A stretch of DNA of 64,000 nucleotides from Streptomyces liangshanensis (GCF_011694815.1 NZ_CP050177.1:7323501-7387500), one strand, 5' to 3'. Shown: positions 8,392 to 17,593, numbered from the stretch's first letter. Notes: generated from the letters alone by a model not told the origin. Numbers and translations: made by a program.

Positions 8392-9835
8392 GCCGCGCCG
8401 CCGCTGGCCGCGTTCGGTACGGGCCAGGGCGGCGCTGGCCGCCGCGGCGGCCGCGGCCGTCGTCCTGGCCGGAATCGGCTGGTGGGTGCACCGCGACGTC
8501 TACCACCGGAGCACGGAGATCACCGACACCCAGGCCCAGGAACAGCTCTGGGATCTTGTCGACCAGCTGCACGAGGGTGCCGTCCCCGGTCGCAGGAGCG
8601 CCCTTCCGTACGAGATCGTCGCGAGCGGCCGGCGCTCCGCCGTGGCCTACGGCGGGGCCATGGAGTCCTTCGACCCCGGCATCCGCCATGTGCTGCCCTC
8701 CCCGCCGGTGGACGGGGCGTCCGGGTACTGGGACATCCGTACCCTCCGCCTGCCGGTGCGCCGTCCCTGGGATCCCGGCGAGAGGTCCGCACTGCCCGAC
8801 GGGTCCTACCGGGTCATGACCGCCGATGTCCGGGCCGACGAACTCGGCCGGGACAAGGCCGCCGCGCTGGGTGTCGCCCCCGCTGCCAAACTGCGGGTCT
8901 ACGTGGTGCTCGTCCCCGACCCGGCCGAGGCGCTCGCCCGGACGACCGACGGCCTGCTGCTACGGGCCGGGGGCGCCGGTCTCGTACTGATCGCCGCTGT
9001 CGCCTACGTCGCCACCCGGCTCGCGCTCCGGCCGGTCGAGGCCATCCGGGTCCGCACCGCCTCCGTCACCGCGAGCGACCCCCGCGAACGCGTGGACGTC
9101 CCCGGCACCGGCGACGAGATCGCCGCCCTCGCCACCACCATCAACGCCACCCTCCAACGCCTCGACGACGCGGCCGTCCAGCAGCGCCGTTTCGTCGCGG
9201 ACGCCGCCCACGAACTGCGCAGCCCCCTCACCACCCTCCTGGCCAGCCTGGAGGTCGCCCTCGCCTACCCGGAGCGCACCGACTGGCCCGCCGCGGCCAC
9301 CACCGCCGCACGGCAGACCCGCCGCCTCCAGGCCCTCGCCGAGGACCTCCTCCTGCTCGCCCGCCTCGACGCCCGCGCCCCGGTGGTACGGCCCGGCACC
9401 GTCGACCTGGCGGCCCTCGCCGCCGCGGTGGCCGGGCAACACGCCGTCACCGGAGGTCCGCCGGCCCTCTCCTGCGACAGCCGGGGCCCGGCCCCCGTGC
9501 ACGGCGACCGGGACGAGTTCGAACGGCTGCTGCGCAACCTCGTCGACAACGCCGTCCGCCATGCCGCGCACCGCGTCGGGATCACGGTCCGGGACCAGGA
9601 CGGCTGGATCGTCCTCACGGTGCGGGACGACGGTCCCGGCGTGCCCGCGAAGGACGCCGAGCGCGTCTTCGAACGCTTCGTCCGGCTCGACGACGCCCGC
9701 TCCCGCGATCGCGGCGGCGCCGGCCTGGGCCTCGCCATCGCCCGCGACCTGGCCACCCGTCACGGGGGCACCCTCACCCTCGCCCCCGGGTCCCCCGGGG
9801 CGTGTTTCGTACTCCGCGTACCGAAGGCCGGCTAG
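8378..9835 (+). CDS. Two-component sensor histidine kinase
   Basis: 485 residues, GTG start overlapping the response regulator end. Membrane helix 1 spans about 18-36, an extracytoplasmic sensor loop 37-190, and helix 2 about 193-213. HAMP follows (LALRPVEAIRVRTASV...DEIAALATTINATL). HisKA is FVADAAHELRSPLTTLLAS with phospho-His278. HATPase_c shows LLRNLVDNAVRHA (N box), DDGPGVP (G1) and GGAGLGLAI (G2). The sensor loop (YEIVASGRRSAVAYGG) has no domain I recognise, so the stimulus is unknown. Confidence 0.95.
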   Translation: MSAAEPRRRWPRSVRARAALAAAAAAAVVLAGIGWWVHRDVYHRSTEITDTQAQEQLWDLVDQLHEGAVPGRRSALPYEIVASGRRSAVAYGGAMESFDPGIRHVLPSPPVDGASGYWDIRTLRLPVRRPWDPGERSALPDGSYRVMTADVRADELGRDKAAALGVAPAAKLRVYVVLVPDPAEALARTTDGLLLRAGGAGLVLIAAVAYVATRLALRPVEAIRVRTASVTASDPRERVDVPGTGDEIAALATTINATLQRLDDAAVQQRRFVADAAHELRSPLTTLLASLEVALAYPERTDWPAAATTAARQTRRLQALAEDLLLLARLDARAPVVRPGTVDLAALAAAVAGQHAVTGGPPALSCDSRGPAPVHGDRDEFERLLRNLVDNAVRHAAHRVGITVRDQDGWIVLTVRDDGPGVPAKDAERVFERFVRLDDARSRDRGGAGLGLAIARDLATRHGGTLTLAPGSPGACFVLRVPKAG

Positions 9836-10815
9836 GCCGCGTCCAGGCCGTCCCTTCCGGACCCTGTCCCCACGGACCCCGCCGCCGGCCGCGATCCGCG
9901 ATCCGCCGCCCGCCGGCCCCAGGTCGTCCCCGCCAGCACCAGCCCGGCCCCCAGCACGCCGGGAGCGCCCAGGTGCTCGCCGCCGAGGGCGATCCCGGTG
10001 GCGGCGGCCCACAGCGGTTCCGTACCGAGCAACAGGCTCACCCGGGACGGTGAGGAACGCCGTACCGCCCACATCTGTACGAAGAACGCGGCCAGCGTGC
10101 AGAACACCGACAGGAAGAGCAGCGCCGCCCAGTCACCGGCGCCGAAGCCGGCGGCCACCGACCAGGGCGAAGGACCCGTGCCCGGCACCGAGGCCAGGAC
10201 GGCGAAGACCGCGACCGCGCCGCCGAGCTGGACGGTCGTCAGCGACAGCGAATCGGCGGTGCGCACCGCCCTGACCCGGGCCATCGCCAGCACGTGGACG
10301 GTACGGGCCAGCGCGGCCAGCAGCATCAGCAGGTCGCCCGCCGAGGGCGCGGTGAAACCACCGCCCTGGGTCAGCAGCACCACCCCGGCGACCGACAGCC
10401 CGGCGGCGGCCACGAAGGACCCCGGCGGCCGCGTCCTGGTCACCACGGCCTCCGCGAGCGGCGTGAAGATCATGGTGAGGCTGATGATGAGCCCGGCGTT
10501 GGTCGCCGACGTGTGCACGACGCCGTACGTCTCCAGCAGGAAGATGCCGCTCAGGATCAGCCCCAGCAGCCCCGCCCCGCGCCACTGCGCCGCCGTCAGC
10601 GCCCGCAGCCGCCGCCACCCCGCGACCGCCAGGACGGGCAGGACCAGCGCGAAACGCAGCACCAGGACCGCCACCACGGTCCGCGGGGTGGTGACCCCCT
10701 TGGCCGCCAGGTAACTGGCACCCCACACGACCGCGATCAGCAGGACCGGCAGGTCGGTCAGCCACGCCCTGCGCGGCACGAAGGAGGGGACGGGGGCGGC
10801 GAGCGGCGAGGTCAT
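9832..10815 (-). CDS. EamA-family (DMT superfamily) transporter
   Basis: 327 residues with ten predicted membrane helices in two EamA repeats (LLIAVVWGASYLAAKGVT; GDLLMLLAALARTVHVLA). Conserved features are the TNAGLIISLTMIFTPL helix and LLLGTEPLWAAATGIALGGE near the end of repeat two. EamA proteins export amino acids, nucleobases or other small metabolites; the substrate cannot be read here. It converges on the histidine kinase with a 4-base overlap of stop codons, so no separate terminator exists between them. Confidence 0.9.
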   Translation of the reverse strand: MTSPLAAPVPSFVPRRAWLTDLPVLLIAVVWGASYLAAKGVTTPRTVVAVLVLRFALVLPVLAVAGWRRLRALTAAQWRGAGLLGLILSGIFLLETYGVVHTSATNAGLIISLTMIFTPLAEAVVTRTRPPGSFVAAAGLSVAGVVLLTQGGGFTAPSAGDLLMLLAALARTVHVLAMARVRAVRTADSLSLTTVQLGGAVAVFAVLASVPGTGPSPWSVAAGFGAGDWAALLFLSVFCTLAAFFVQMWAVRRSSPSRVSLLLGTEPLWAAATGIALGGEHLGAPGVLGAGLVLAGTTWGRRAADRGSRPAAGSVGTGSGRDGLDAA

Positions 10816-10875
10816 GGGGTGCGAGGTCTCCGGCGGACGGGGGCGCGGAGACGTCGGCGGCCCGCACGGGGACGG

Positions 10876-11769
10876 TCACCCTACCGGTCCGCCCCCTCCG
10901 TCGGCCCGGTCGCGTTCCTCCCGCAGGCCCGCCGGCTCCCGCGCCAACCGCCGCACGAAGACGTGCTCGTGGTAGATCCGCCCCACCAGCGCCCCGCCGT
11001 AGACCACGAAGCCGACACCGACCAGCCACGACTGGAGGACGAGCACCGTGCCGAACGGGCCGTACGTCACCGCGCTCGACGCGATCAGCGGCGAGAACAC
11101 CAGCCGGGAGAAGCCCCGAAGCCCCAGCAGCCCCAGCGAGGTCGCCACGGAGCCCGGGATCAGCGCCCGCCAGCGGACCCGGCCGGCGAGCAGCAGCCGC
11201 TGCGACCACCAGAAGAACAGGAACGCGACGATGACGTCGGCCGTGGTCACGAGAATCGTGTCGATCACGGACCGGGCCCTGACCTGCGTGTTGACGAACG
11301 CCACGAGGAACCCGACCAGGACCGCCAGCCACACCACGTGCCGCCAGACCTGGTGCCAGCGCGCCGTCGACAGCTCCCAGACCTTCTCGTACCCCGTCTG
11401 CACCGCCGACCCGAAGGTGAGGCCGAACACGGCGAGCGCGGCGAGACCGAACGCGGTCGTCCGCTGGAGCGCCTCGCCCGGCTTGCCGAAGAGCTGCTCG
11501 ATCTCGCCCTGCGACGACGCCGAGACACCGACGCCCTGGGCGAGCCAGCGGGCGAAGCTCTGCCCGCTGGCCGGGTCGGCCGCGGCGACGAGGATCAGCA
11601 GGGGAACGAGCGTGAGGAAACCGAGCGCGGCGAAGGACATGGCCCGGTGCATCAGTTCCGTCTCGCTGCCGCGGCTCACGGTCAGCGCGACGGGAGAGTC
11701 CATGATCCTGCGGTACAGGTCCCGGAACCGGTGCGCGTGCCTCGTCACACCGAATCGCTTTCGGGTCAT
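10876..11769 (-). CDS. YihY/virulence factor BrkB family membrane protein
   Basis: 297 residues from the ATG at 11769 (MTRKRFGVTRHAHRF). About six membrane helices are seen, with family landmarks AMSFAALGFLTLVPLLILV, YEKVWELSTARWHQVWR, FWWSQRLLLAGRVRWRALIPG and YGPFGTVLVLQSWLVGVGFVVYGGAL. The last motif resembles the usual YG-S-G--v-lLlWly--a-i-L-GA of the family. YihY proteins were once called RNase BN, which was an error; the true function is unsettled. The frame stays open upstream to 11937, but that part is Arg/Trp-rich and runs into the CorA promoter, so it was excluded. Confidence 0.88.
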   Translation of the reverse strand: MTRKRFGVTRHAHRFRDLYRRIMDSPVALTVSRGSETELMHRAMSFAALGFLTLVPLLILVAAADPASGQSFARWLAQGVGVSASSQGEIEQLFGKPGEALQRTTAFGLAALAVFGLTFGSAVQTGYEKVWELSTARWHQVWRHVVWLAVLVGFLVAFVNTQVRARSVIDTILVTTADVIVAFLFFWWSQRLLLAGRVRWRALIPGSVATSLGLLGLRGFSRLVFSPLIASSAVTYGPFGTVLVLQSWLVGVGFVVYGGALVGRIYHEHVFVRRLAREPAGLREERDRADGGGGPVG

Positions 11770-11966
11770 ATGTCGTCTACTACCCCGGAGCGGGCCGTGT
11801 CGTGTCCAGGGCCCCCGGATGGGTGCCGACGACTGGCCACGGTGCGGCCACCCCGCCCAGGCCCACGGTACGACCGCCACCCGTCGGGACCCCGTCAGAC
11901 GCCGCCGGACCTGGGCGTTCGCCCGGTCGTGGCACACTGGCGGCCGATCCGCCGAAGGAGCCCACC

Positions 11967-13055
11967 GTGTCGATGATCCGCAACCTCCGCAGAACCGTGC
12001 GCAGGGCCTATCGCCGCACGGTGGACCTGAGCCACCCCGCCCGCTCCCCGCTCGGCAGCGCGGTGGTCAACTGCGTCGTCTACCTGGACGGCGAGCGGCA
12101 GATCGACCACTGCGCGGCGGAGGAGGCGCTGCGGCGCGTCCGCAAGGCGGGCACCGGTTTCGTCTGGATCGGGCTGCACGAGCCGGACCGGGAGGAGTTC
12201 GCCGGGGTCGCCGAGCTGTTCGACCTCCACCGGCTCGCCGTCGAGGACGCGGTCACCGCCCACCACCGGCCCAAGGCGGACCTGTACGGCGAGACGCTGT
12301 TCGCGGTCTTCAAGACCGTCAGCTACGTCGAGCACGAGGAACTGACCGCCACCAGCGAGGTGGTCGACACCGGGGAGCTGATGGTCTTCGCGGGGGCCGA
12401 CTTCGTGATCACCGTACGGCACGGCCGGCACGGCTCGCTGGGCCCGCTCAGGGAGAACCTCGAAGCGTCCCCCGAGCAGCTCGCCAAGGGCCCCGCCGCC
12501 GTCCTGCACGCGATAGCGGACCACATGGTCGACGACTACCTCGGCGTCACGGACGCCATCCAGGACGACATCGACGCGGTCGAGACCGGGGTCTTCTCCG
12601 GGCAGGCGTCGCGCGGCGAGGCGGGCCGGATCTACCAGCTCAAGCGGGAACTGCTGGAACTGAAGCGCGCGGTCGCACCGCTGGACCGCCCGCTGCGCAA
12701 GCTCGCCACGGAGCCGAGCCGGCTGCTGGACCCCGAGATCCAGAAGTACTTCAGGGACGTCTCGGACCACCTGGCGCGCGTCACCGAGCAGATAGCCGCG
12801 TTCGACGGCCTGCTCGACTCCGTCCTCCAGGCCCACCTCGCGCAGGTGACCGTCGCCCAGAACGAGGACATGCGCAAGATCACGGCCTGGGCCGCGATCA
12901 TCGCCGTACCGACCATGGTCTGCGGGGTCTACGGCATGAACTTCGAACACATGCCGGAGCTGCGGTGGACGTACGGCTACCCGCTCGTCGTCGGGGTGAT
13001 CGCCGCCGTCTGCTTCGGCGTCCACCGCACCTTCCGGCGCAACGGCTGGCTCTGA
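11967..13055 (+). CDS. CorA-family magnesium/divalent cation channel
   Basis: 362 residues. CorA forms a pentameric cation channel with a large cytoplasmic funnel. The funnel is residues 1-300, ending in the long stalk helix (LLDSVLQAHLAQVTVAQNED). TM1 contains ITAWAAIIAVPTMVCGVYGMNFEHMPEL with the selectivity motif GMN, and TM2 is YPLVVGVIAAVCFGVHRTF. The basic C-terminus RRNGWL is usual. The GTG start at 11967 has GAAGGAG six bases upstream; earlier starts lack a ribosome site. No Mg2+ riboswitch-like leader was recognised in the 197-bp divergent gap. Confidence 0.94.
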   Translation: MSMIRNLRRTVRRAYRRTVDLSHPARSPLGSAVVNCVVYLDGERQIDHCAAEEALRRVRKAGTGFVWIGLHEPDREEFAGVAELFDLHRLAVEDAVTAHHRPKADLYGETLFAVFKTVSYVEHEELTATSEVVDTGELMVFAGADFVITVRHGRHGSLGPLRENLEASPEQLAKGPAAVLHAIADHMVDDYLGVTDAIQDDIDAVETGVFSGQASRGEAGRIYQLKRELLELKRAVAPLDRPLRKLATEPSRLLDPEIQKYFRDVSDHLARVTEQIAAFDGLLDSVLQAHLAQVTVAQNEDMRKITAWAAIIAVPTMVCGVYGMNFEHMPELRWTYGYPLVVGVIAAVCFGVHRTFRRNGWL

Positions 13056-13240
13056 CAGCCCGTCACGACCCGTCCCCGCGCCGCCCACGACACCGCCCAC
13101 GACACCGTGCACATCACGACGAGAAGTCAGCACGCTGAGCAGATTCGCACGTGCGCCCCGCTGCGAGCATCCAGTCAGGCCCCGCGGGGCTTGCGCCGGC
13201 CCCACCCAGGCCGGCGAGGACAGCGCACGAGGAGCGTTCG

Positions 13241-14062
13241 ATGGGCATCGTCACCACCACCGACGGCACGGACATCTTCCACAAGGACTGGGGCAGCGGG
13301 CAGCCGGTCGTCTTCAGCCACGGCTGGCCGCTGAACGCGGACGCCTGGGACGGCCAGCTCAAGCTGGTCGCCGACCACGGCTACCGCGCGATCGCGCACG
13401 ACCGGCGCGGCCACGGCCGCTCCGCCCAGCCCTGGCAGGGCAACGACATGGACACCTACGCCGACGACCTCGCCCAGGTCATCGAGACGCTCGACCTGCA
13501 CGACGTCGTGCTCGTCGGGCACTCCACCGGCGGCGGCGAGGTCACCCGTTACATCGGCCGGCACGGCACCGCGCGCGTCGCCAAGGTCGTCCTCCTCGGA
13601 GCCGTACCGCCGCTGATGCTGAAGACCGACGCGAACCCCGGCGGACTGCCCGCCGAGGCCTTCGACGCGATCCGGGACGGGGTGCGCGCCGACCGCTCGC
13701 AGTTCTACCGCGACCTCAGCGTGCCGTTCTACGGCTTCAACCGGGAGGGAGCGGCGGTCTCCCAGGGCGTCAGGGACGCGTTCTGGCTGATGAGCATGCA
13801 GGTGGGGCTCAAGGGAGCGCTCGACTGCGTCCGCGCCTTCTCGGAGACCGACTTCACCGAGGACCTCAAGAAGTTCGACGTCCCGACGCTGGTCGCGCAC
13901 GGCGACGACGACCAGATCGTCCCCATCGACGCCTCCGCCCGCAGGACCGCCGAACTGATCGAGGACGCCACCCTCAAGGTCTACCCGGGCGCCCCGCACG
14001 GCCTGTACGGCTCCTTCGCCGACGCGTTCGACGCCGATCTGCTGGAGTTCCTCGCCCGCTGA
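13241..14062 (+). CDS. Cofactor-free non-heme haloperoxidase (alpha/beta hydrolase)
   Basis: 273 residues, the normal length for this family. Catalytic triad: Ser95 in VGHSTGGGE, Asp in [11 protein letters not shown], His in PGAPHGLYG. The oxyanion region [13 protein letters not shown] and [10 protein letters not shown] match bacterial chloroperoxidases/bromoperoxidases. These make peracetic acid, which oxidises halides, although the physiological role may be ester hydrolysis. ATG at 13241 has GAGGAG seven bases before it. It is alone in its direction after CorA with a 185-bp gap. The stop codon lies inside a 12-bp tandem repeat. Confidence 0.93.
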   Translation: MGIVTTTDGTDIFHKDWGSGQPVVFSHGWPLNADAWDGQLKLVADHGYRAIAHDRRGHGRSAQPWQGNDMDTYADDLAQVIETLDLHDVVLVGHSTGGGEVTRYIGRHGTARVAKVVLLGAVPPLMLKTDANPGGLPAEAFDAIRDGVRADRSQFYRDLSVPFYGFNREGAAVSQGVRDAFWLMSMQVGLKGALDCVRAFSETDFTEDLKKFDVPTLVAHGDDDQIVPIDASARRTAELIEDATLKVYPGAPHGLYGSFADAFDADLLEFLAR

Positions 14063-14102
14063 CCGGCCCGCTGACCGGCCCGCTGACCGGCCCGCTGACC
14101 GG
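14055..14102 (+). repeat. Four perfect 12-bp tandem repeats over the haloperoxidase stop codon
   Basis: CCCGCTGACCGG occurs four times without error. The TGA of the haloperoxidase is in the first copy, and each copy carries a TGA in the same frame because 12 is a multiple of three. Confidence 0.9.
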
Positions 14103-14160
14103 ACCGCCCCGTACCCGTCCCCCCGTCCCGCCGACCCGTGGTGCAGAGGATCGACGCCAG

Positions 14161-14952
14161 ATGACGAACGTACGCCTCACCCACGTCGGCGGTCCCACGG
14201 TGCTGATCGAGTTCGGCGGCTGGCGGCTGCTGACCGACCCCGCGTTCGACGCCCCCGGCCACAAGTACCCCTTCGGCCGGGGGATGTCGGCGCGCAAGAC
14301 CACCGGGCCCGCGCTCCGCGTCGCCGACCTCCCGCCCATCGACGCCGTGCTGCTCAGCCACGACCAGCACCCCGACAACCTCGACACCACGGGACGCGGG
14401 GTGCTCGCGACCGCTGGCGTCGTCGTCACCACCCGCTCCTGCGCCCGGCGGCTGCGCAGGACCGTCCACGGGCTGCGGCCCTGGGGCACCACCACCCTGG
14501 AGGGCCCGGGGCGCCCGCCGATCGGGATCACCGCGACCCCCTGCCGCCACGGTCCGCCCCTGTCGGGGCGCCTGTCCGGCGAGGTGACCGGCTTCTCCCT
14601 GCGCTGGAGCGGCCAGCGCCACGGCGAGCTGTGGATCTCCGGCGACACCGTGCTGTACCGGGGGGTACGGGAGGTCGCGCGGCGCCTCGACATCGGCACC
14701 GCGCTCCTCCACCTGGGCGGCGCCCGGCACACCGCGACCGGGCCCGCGCGCCACTCCATGACCGCGGCGGACGCCGTACAGCTGTGCGGGCTGCTGCGCC
14801 CCCGGACCACCGTGCCCGTGCACTACGAGGGCTGGTCGCACTTCCGGCAGGGCCGGATCGCGGTGGCACGCGAGTTCTCCCACGCGCCGCCCGAGGTCCG
14901 CACCTCCCTGACCTGGCTCCCCCGGGGCACCGGCACCCAGATCACCGTATGA
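14161..14952 (+). CDS. MBL-fold metallo-hydrolase (UlaG-like)
   Basis: 263 residues of metallo-beta-lactamase fold: THVGGPTVLIEFGGWRLLTDPAFD at the N-terminus, the metal motif AVLLSHDQHPDNLD, WISGDTVLY with the bridging Asp, and VPVHYEGWSHF with the late His. It resembles the L-ascorbate-6-phosphate lactonase-like group of uncertain substrates. The usual HxHxDH reads H-D-Q-H-P-D-N here, so metal ligation differs from the textbook motif. The ATG is 98 bases beyond the haloperoxidase stop, and co-transcription is possible. Confidence 0.88.
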   Translation: MTNVRLTHVGGPTVLIEFGGWRLLTDPAFDAPGHKYPFGRGMSARKTTGPALRVADLPPIDAVLLSHDQHPDNLDTTGRGVLATAGVVVTTRSCARRLRRTVHGLRPWGTTTLEGPGRPPIGITATPCRHGPPLSGRLSGEVTGFSLRWSGQRHGELWISGDTVLYRGVREVARRLDIGTALLHLGGARHTATGPARHSMTAADAVQLCGLLRPRTTVPVHYEGWSHFRQGRIAVAREFSHAPPEVRTSLTWLPRGTGTQITV

Positions 14953-14985
14953 GCGGACCACGGCGGCATGGGCGGGGCGCCCGCC

Positions 14986-15153
14986 TCAGCGGCCGTAGCG
15001 GCCGCTGCGACGCAGCCGCGCGCCCGCGAACGCCAGGTCGGCGACGAACACGACGATACCGATGACCAGCAGGATCGTGAGGCCCGAAGCGGCCACGCCG
15101 ATGATGCCCAGCACGACGGCGACCAGGAGCAGGAAGAGGAAGAGGGACAGCAT
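14986..15153 (-). CDS. Small hydrophobic membrane protein, 55 residues
   Basis: MLSLFLFLLLVAVVLGIIG followed by a second hydrophobic stretch (GLTILLVIGIVVFVADLAF) and a basic tail RLRRSGRYGR. Two membrane helices with a positive-inside C-terminus. AGGAG lies 9 bases before the ATG at 15153. It follows the PRC-barrel gene by 38 bases on the same strand, so they are probably co-transcribed. Similar tiny proteins are common in streptomycetes, without known function. Confidence 0.75.
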   Translation of the reverse strand: MLSLFLFLLLVAVVLGIIGVAASGLTILLVIGIVVFVADLAFAGARLRRSGRYGR

Positions 15154-15191
15154 GGTGTGCGCTCCTGATGGTTGATCCTCGGCGGGGGCCG

Positions 15192-15548
15192 TCAGCGGCG
15201 GCCGAGCCGGCGTTCGCCGCCGGCGCCCGTCTTGTACGGCAGCCCGTAGTGCGAGAAGACCCGCGGTTCGTCCTCGGCGAGCAGCTCGCCGTCGGCGTCG
15301 ATCCACGGCGCTTCCCTGGCCAGCTTCTTGTCCCAGCGCACCTTCAGGTAGCCGGGACCGACCGTGGCCTCGTCCAGCGGTACGAAGACCAGGCGCCGCT
15401 TCATGGGCATGCCGATGGTCACCGTCGCGAACGACGGGGCGTCGGTCGCCGTGTCGACGTACACGGCTTCGAGCGTGCCGATCTTCTTCTTCTCGGCGTC
15501 GACCACGTCGTGGCCCCGCCATTCCCGGATGTCATCAGCCTCGAACAC
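15192..15548 (-). CDS. PRC-barrel domain protein
   Basis: 118 residues. The PRC-barrel fold is shown by DIREWRGHDVVDAEKKKIGTL, then AVYVDTATDAPSFATVTIG and RRLVFVPLDEATVGPGYLKV. PRC barrels occur in RimM, photosynthetic reaction centres and many short actinobacterial stress proteins; no enzymatic residues are expected. GTG start at 15548 with AGAAGG upstream. It likely forms a two-gene unit with the small membrane protein downstream. Function unknown. Confidence 0.85.
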   Translation of the reverse strand: MFEADDIREWRGHDVVDAEKKKIGTLEAVYVDTATDAPSFATVTIGMPMKRRLVFVPLDEATVGPGYLKVRWDKKLAREAPWIDADGELLAEDEPRVFSHYGLPYKTGAGGERRLGRR

Positions 15549-15979
15549 GTGTCATCCGCCTTCTTGTCCAGCTCTGGTCGAGTGGTGCCGCAAAAGGTCG
15601 TTCCTGTACCGGATACCCGCTATTCGCGCCTCCGCTCCTGGCCGGGACCCCGTACCCCCCGATCGGGTCTGTACCCGCCCGCCCGCCGGTCCGCCGGTTA
15701 CACTGGCGCCAAGACGCCTCAGACCCCGGCTTCCCGCTGTCCCCGGACCCGGGCAGCAGTACTCGCCGCGTCACCGCAGTGGACCCCGGACCGCACCCAG
15801 CAGACAACGCGCTGTGTGATCCCGCTGCTCACCTGTTCCCGGTCGGCAGCAGAGATACGCCCTGCGATCTTCCGTCGGAACACCCGCGGCTGTACGTTCC
15901 GTACATCCACCGAGCCACCCTGCCTGCGGTCATCACGTCGGCACAAGGCGGTCGTGAACGACCCGAAAGGCGTGGCTGA
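15549..15979. other. 431-bp divergent intergenic region
   Basis: Separates the PRC-barrel gene (leftward) and the desaturase (rightward). No open frame here looks coding. A -10-like TACACT occurs at 15699-15704 without a good -35. The desaturase start is preceded by GAAAGGCG. No strong dyad was found, so desaturase regulation is not visible. Confidence 0.5.
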
Positions 15980-17056
15980 ATGTCCGTCCACACCACTGGT
16001 GAACCCACCGTCGTGCAACAGCGGGGGGAGTCCGGCGCCGCCGGCAGCGATTTCTCCCGCCTCTCCAAGGCGATCACGGCGGCCGGCCTGATGCGCCGCC
16101 GGCCCTGGTACTACGCGGTCAGGATGTCGCTGGTCGCTCTCTCGTACGCCGCCGCCTGGGCGGCCTTCCTCGTCGTGGGGAACAGCTGGTGGACGCTGGC
16201 CGTGGCCGCGCTCCTCGCGGTGGTCTTCGGGCAGGTCGCCCTCGTCGCCCACGACGTCGGCCACCGCCAGGTGTTCCGGCTGCGCAAGGCCAGCGAGCGC
16301 ACCGGCCGGATCGCCGGGAACCTGGGCATCGGCATGGGGTACGGCTGGTGGCAGGACAAGCACTCCCGGCACCACGCCAACCCGAACCACGAAGAGCTGG
16401 ACCCGGACGTCAACCCCGACATCTTCGTGTGGTCCCAGGCACAGGCGCGCGAGGCGACCGGGCTGCCCAAGTTCATCGGCCGCCTCCAGGCGTACCTGTT
16501 CTTCCCCCTGCTGACGCTCGAAGGCTTCAACCTCCACGTCGCGGGCGTACGGGCGCTGGCCGACCGCACGCTCAAGCAGCGCAGGAAGGAGGGCTTCCTG
16601 CTCTTCGCGCACTTCGCCCTGTACCTGGGCGCGCTGTTCGTCGTGCTGCCCCCCGGCAAGGCCGTGCTGTTCCTCGTCGTGCACCAGTGCCTGTTCGGCC
16701 TCTACCTGGGCTCGATCTTCGCCCCGAACCACAAGGGCATGCCCACCCTGACCGGTGAGGACCGCCCCGACTTCCTGCGGCGCCAGGTCCTCACCTCGCG
16801 CAACGTGCGCGGCGGCTGGTTCACGGACCTCGTGCTGGGCGGGCTGAACTACCAGATCGAGCACCACCTCTTCCCGAGCATGCCGAGCCCGCACCTGCGC
16901 AAGGCGCAGCCGATCGTGGCCCGCTTCTGCCAGGAGCACAACATCGGCTACCTGGAGACCGGGCTGATCAACTCCTACCGGCAGGCGCTCAAGAGCCTGC
17001 ACGACGCGGGAGCGCCCCTGCGGGCCGCCGCCGCGACCCCGGGGCCCCGGGGCTGA
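15980..17056 (+). CDS. Membrane fatty acid desaturase (acyl-CoA/acyl-lipid type)
   Basis: 358 residues. Inserts a cis double bond into fatty acyl chains using O2 and a di-iron centre. All three histidine boxes are present: HDVGH, HSRHH and QIEHH, the last in NYQIEHHLFPSMP. Membrane segments flank them (SLVALSYAAAWAAFLVV, GFLLFAHFALYLGALFVVL). QIEHH replaces HxxHH, as in front-end/delta-6-like and many actinobacterial desaturases. It should alter membrane fluidity, for example in the cold. No redox partner gene is adjacent. It ends at a strong hairpin. Confidence 0.94.
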   Translation: MSVHTTGEPTVVQQRGESGAAGSDFSRLSKAITAAGLMRRRPWYYAVRMSLVALSYAAAWAAFLVVGNSWWTLAVAALLAVVFGQVALVAHDVGHRQVFRLRKASERTGRIAGNLGIGMGYGWWQDKHSRHHANPNHEELDPDVNPDIFVWSQAQAREATGLPKFIGRLQAYLFFPLLTLEGFNLHVAGVRALADRTLKQRRKEGFLLFAHFALYLGALFVVLPPGKAVLFLVVHQCLFGLYLGSIFAPNHKGMPTLTGEDRPDFLRRQVLTSRNVRGGWFTDLVLGGLNYQIEHHLFPSMPSPHLRKAQPIVARFCQEHNIGYLETGLINSYRQALKSLHDAGAPLRAAAATPGPRG

Positions 17057-17067
17057 CCGGCCGCGCC

Positions 17068-17089
17068 GGGCCGGGGCCGTCCCCGGCCC
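17068..17089. terminator. Bidirectional hairpin between desaturase and VOC genes
   Basis: GGGCCGGGG / CCCCGGCCC stem of 9 bp with a CCGT loop, 12 bases after the desaturase stop and 40 before the convergent VOC stop. No T-run. Confidence 0.65.
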
Positions 17090-17128
17090 CGGCCCGTGCT
17101 CCGGTCAGGTCCCGGGCGGGTGCCTCCG

Positions 17129-17500
17129 TCAGCGCGTCTGGAGAACCGACAGGATGTTCCCCGCCGGGTCCGTGAACCACGCGATGTACGGACCGCCGCC
17201 GCGGAAGATGCCCTTCTCGTCCGCCTTCAGGCCCGGGTACCGCTCGAAGACCACCCCTCGGGCGGCCAGCGCGTCGACCGCCGCGTCGATGTCGTCCACC
17301 GGGAAGTTCAGGACGGTGAAGGTCCCCGGTGTGTGGTGGGGCTTGGGGTAGAGCAGCACGTCGGTGCCGCCGCCCAGCTTGAGGGTGAGGATCCCGTTCT
17401 CCTCACTCGTCTCCAGCCCGAGCGTGTCCTCGTAGAACCGCTTCGCCTTCTGCGTGTCGTTCACCGCGAACCCGCTGAACGCCTTGCTCGTGCCGAGCAT
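17129..17500 (-). CDS. VOC (glyoxalase/bleomycin resistance) superfamily protein
   Basis: 123 residues of the vicinal oxygen chelate fold, with paired beta-alpha-beta-beta-beta units: [20 protein letters not shown], then [23 protein letters not shown] and [19 protein letters not shown]. The acidic C-terminal metal position found in glyoxalases is not obvious (ILSVLQ), so it may be a binding protein rather than an enzyme. It is divergent from the second blaI-like gene. The shared 93-bp gap has a BlaI-type operator 34 bases from this start codon, so both genes may be controlled together. Confidence 0.88.
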   Translation of the reverse strand: MLGTSKAFSGFAVNDTQKAKRFYEDTLGLETSEENGILTLKLGGGTDVLLYPKPHHTPGTFTVLNFPVDDIDAAVDALAARGVVFERYPGLKADEKGIFRGGGPYIAWFTDPAGNILSVLQTR

Positions 17501-17533
17501 GGGTGCTCCCTTCGTCTCGCTGGTCGCCCATTG

Positions 17534-17549
17534 ACTACAGTGTCGTAGA
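17534..17549. promoter_or_regulatory. Imperfect BlaI-type operator between VOC and blaI-like genes
   Basis: ACTACAGTGTCGTAGA matches TCTACA-N4-TGTAGA at ten of twelve arm positions. It lies 34 bases from the VOC start and 45 from the BlaI-like start, central for both divergent genes. Confidence 0.6.
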
Positions 17550-17593
17550 CAGTCTGCTTCGCGGGTGGACGAGGAACCGGGAGGAGCGTCCCC

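Noticed and set aside
10876..11937. Longer start for the YihY/BrkB protein
   Set aside because: The added 56 residues are Arg/Trp/Pro-rich, lack a ribosome site and cross the CorA promoter region.
11770..11966. Looked for a magnesium riboswitch before CorA
   Set aside because: The leader is short and lacks recognisable M-box elements; the gap is shared with the divergent YihY promoter.
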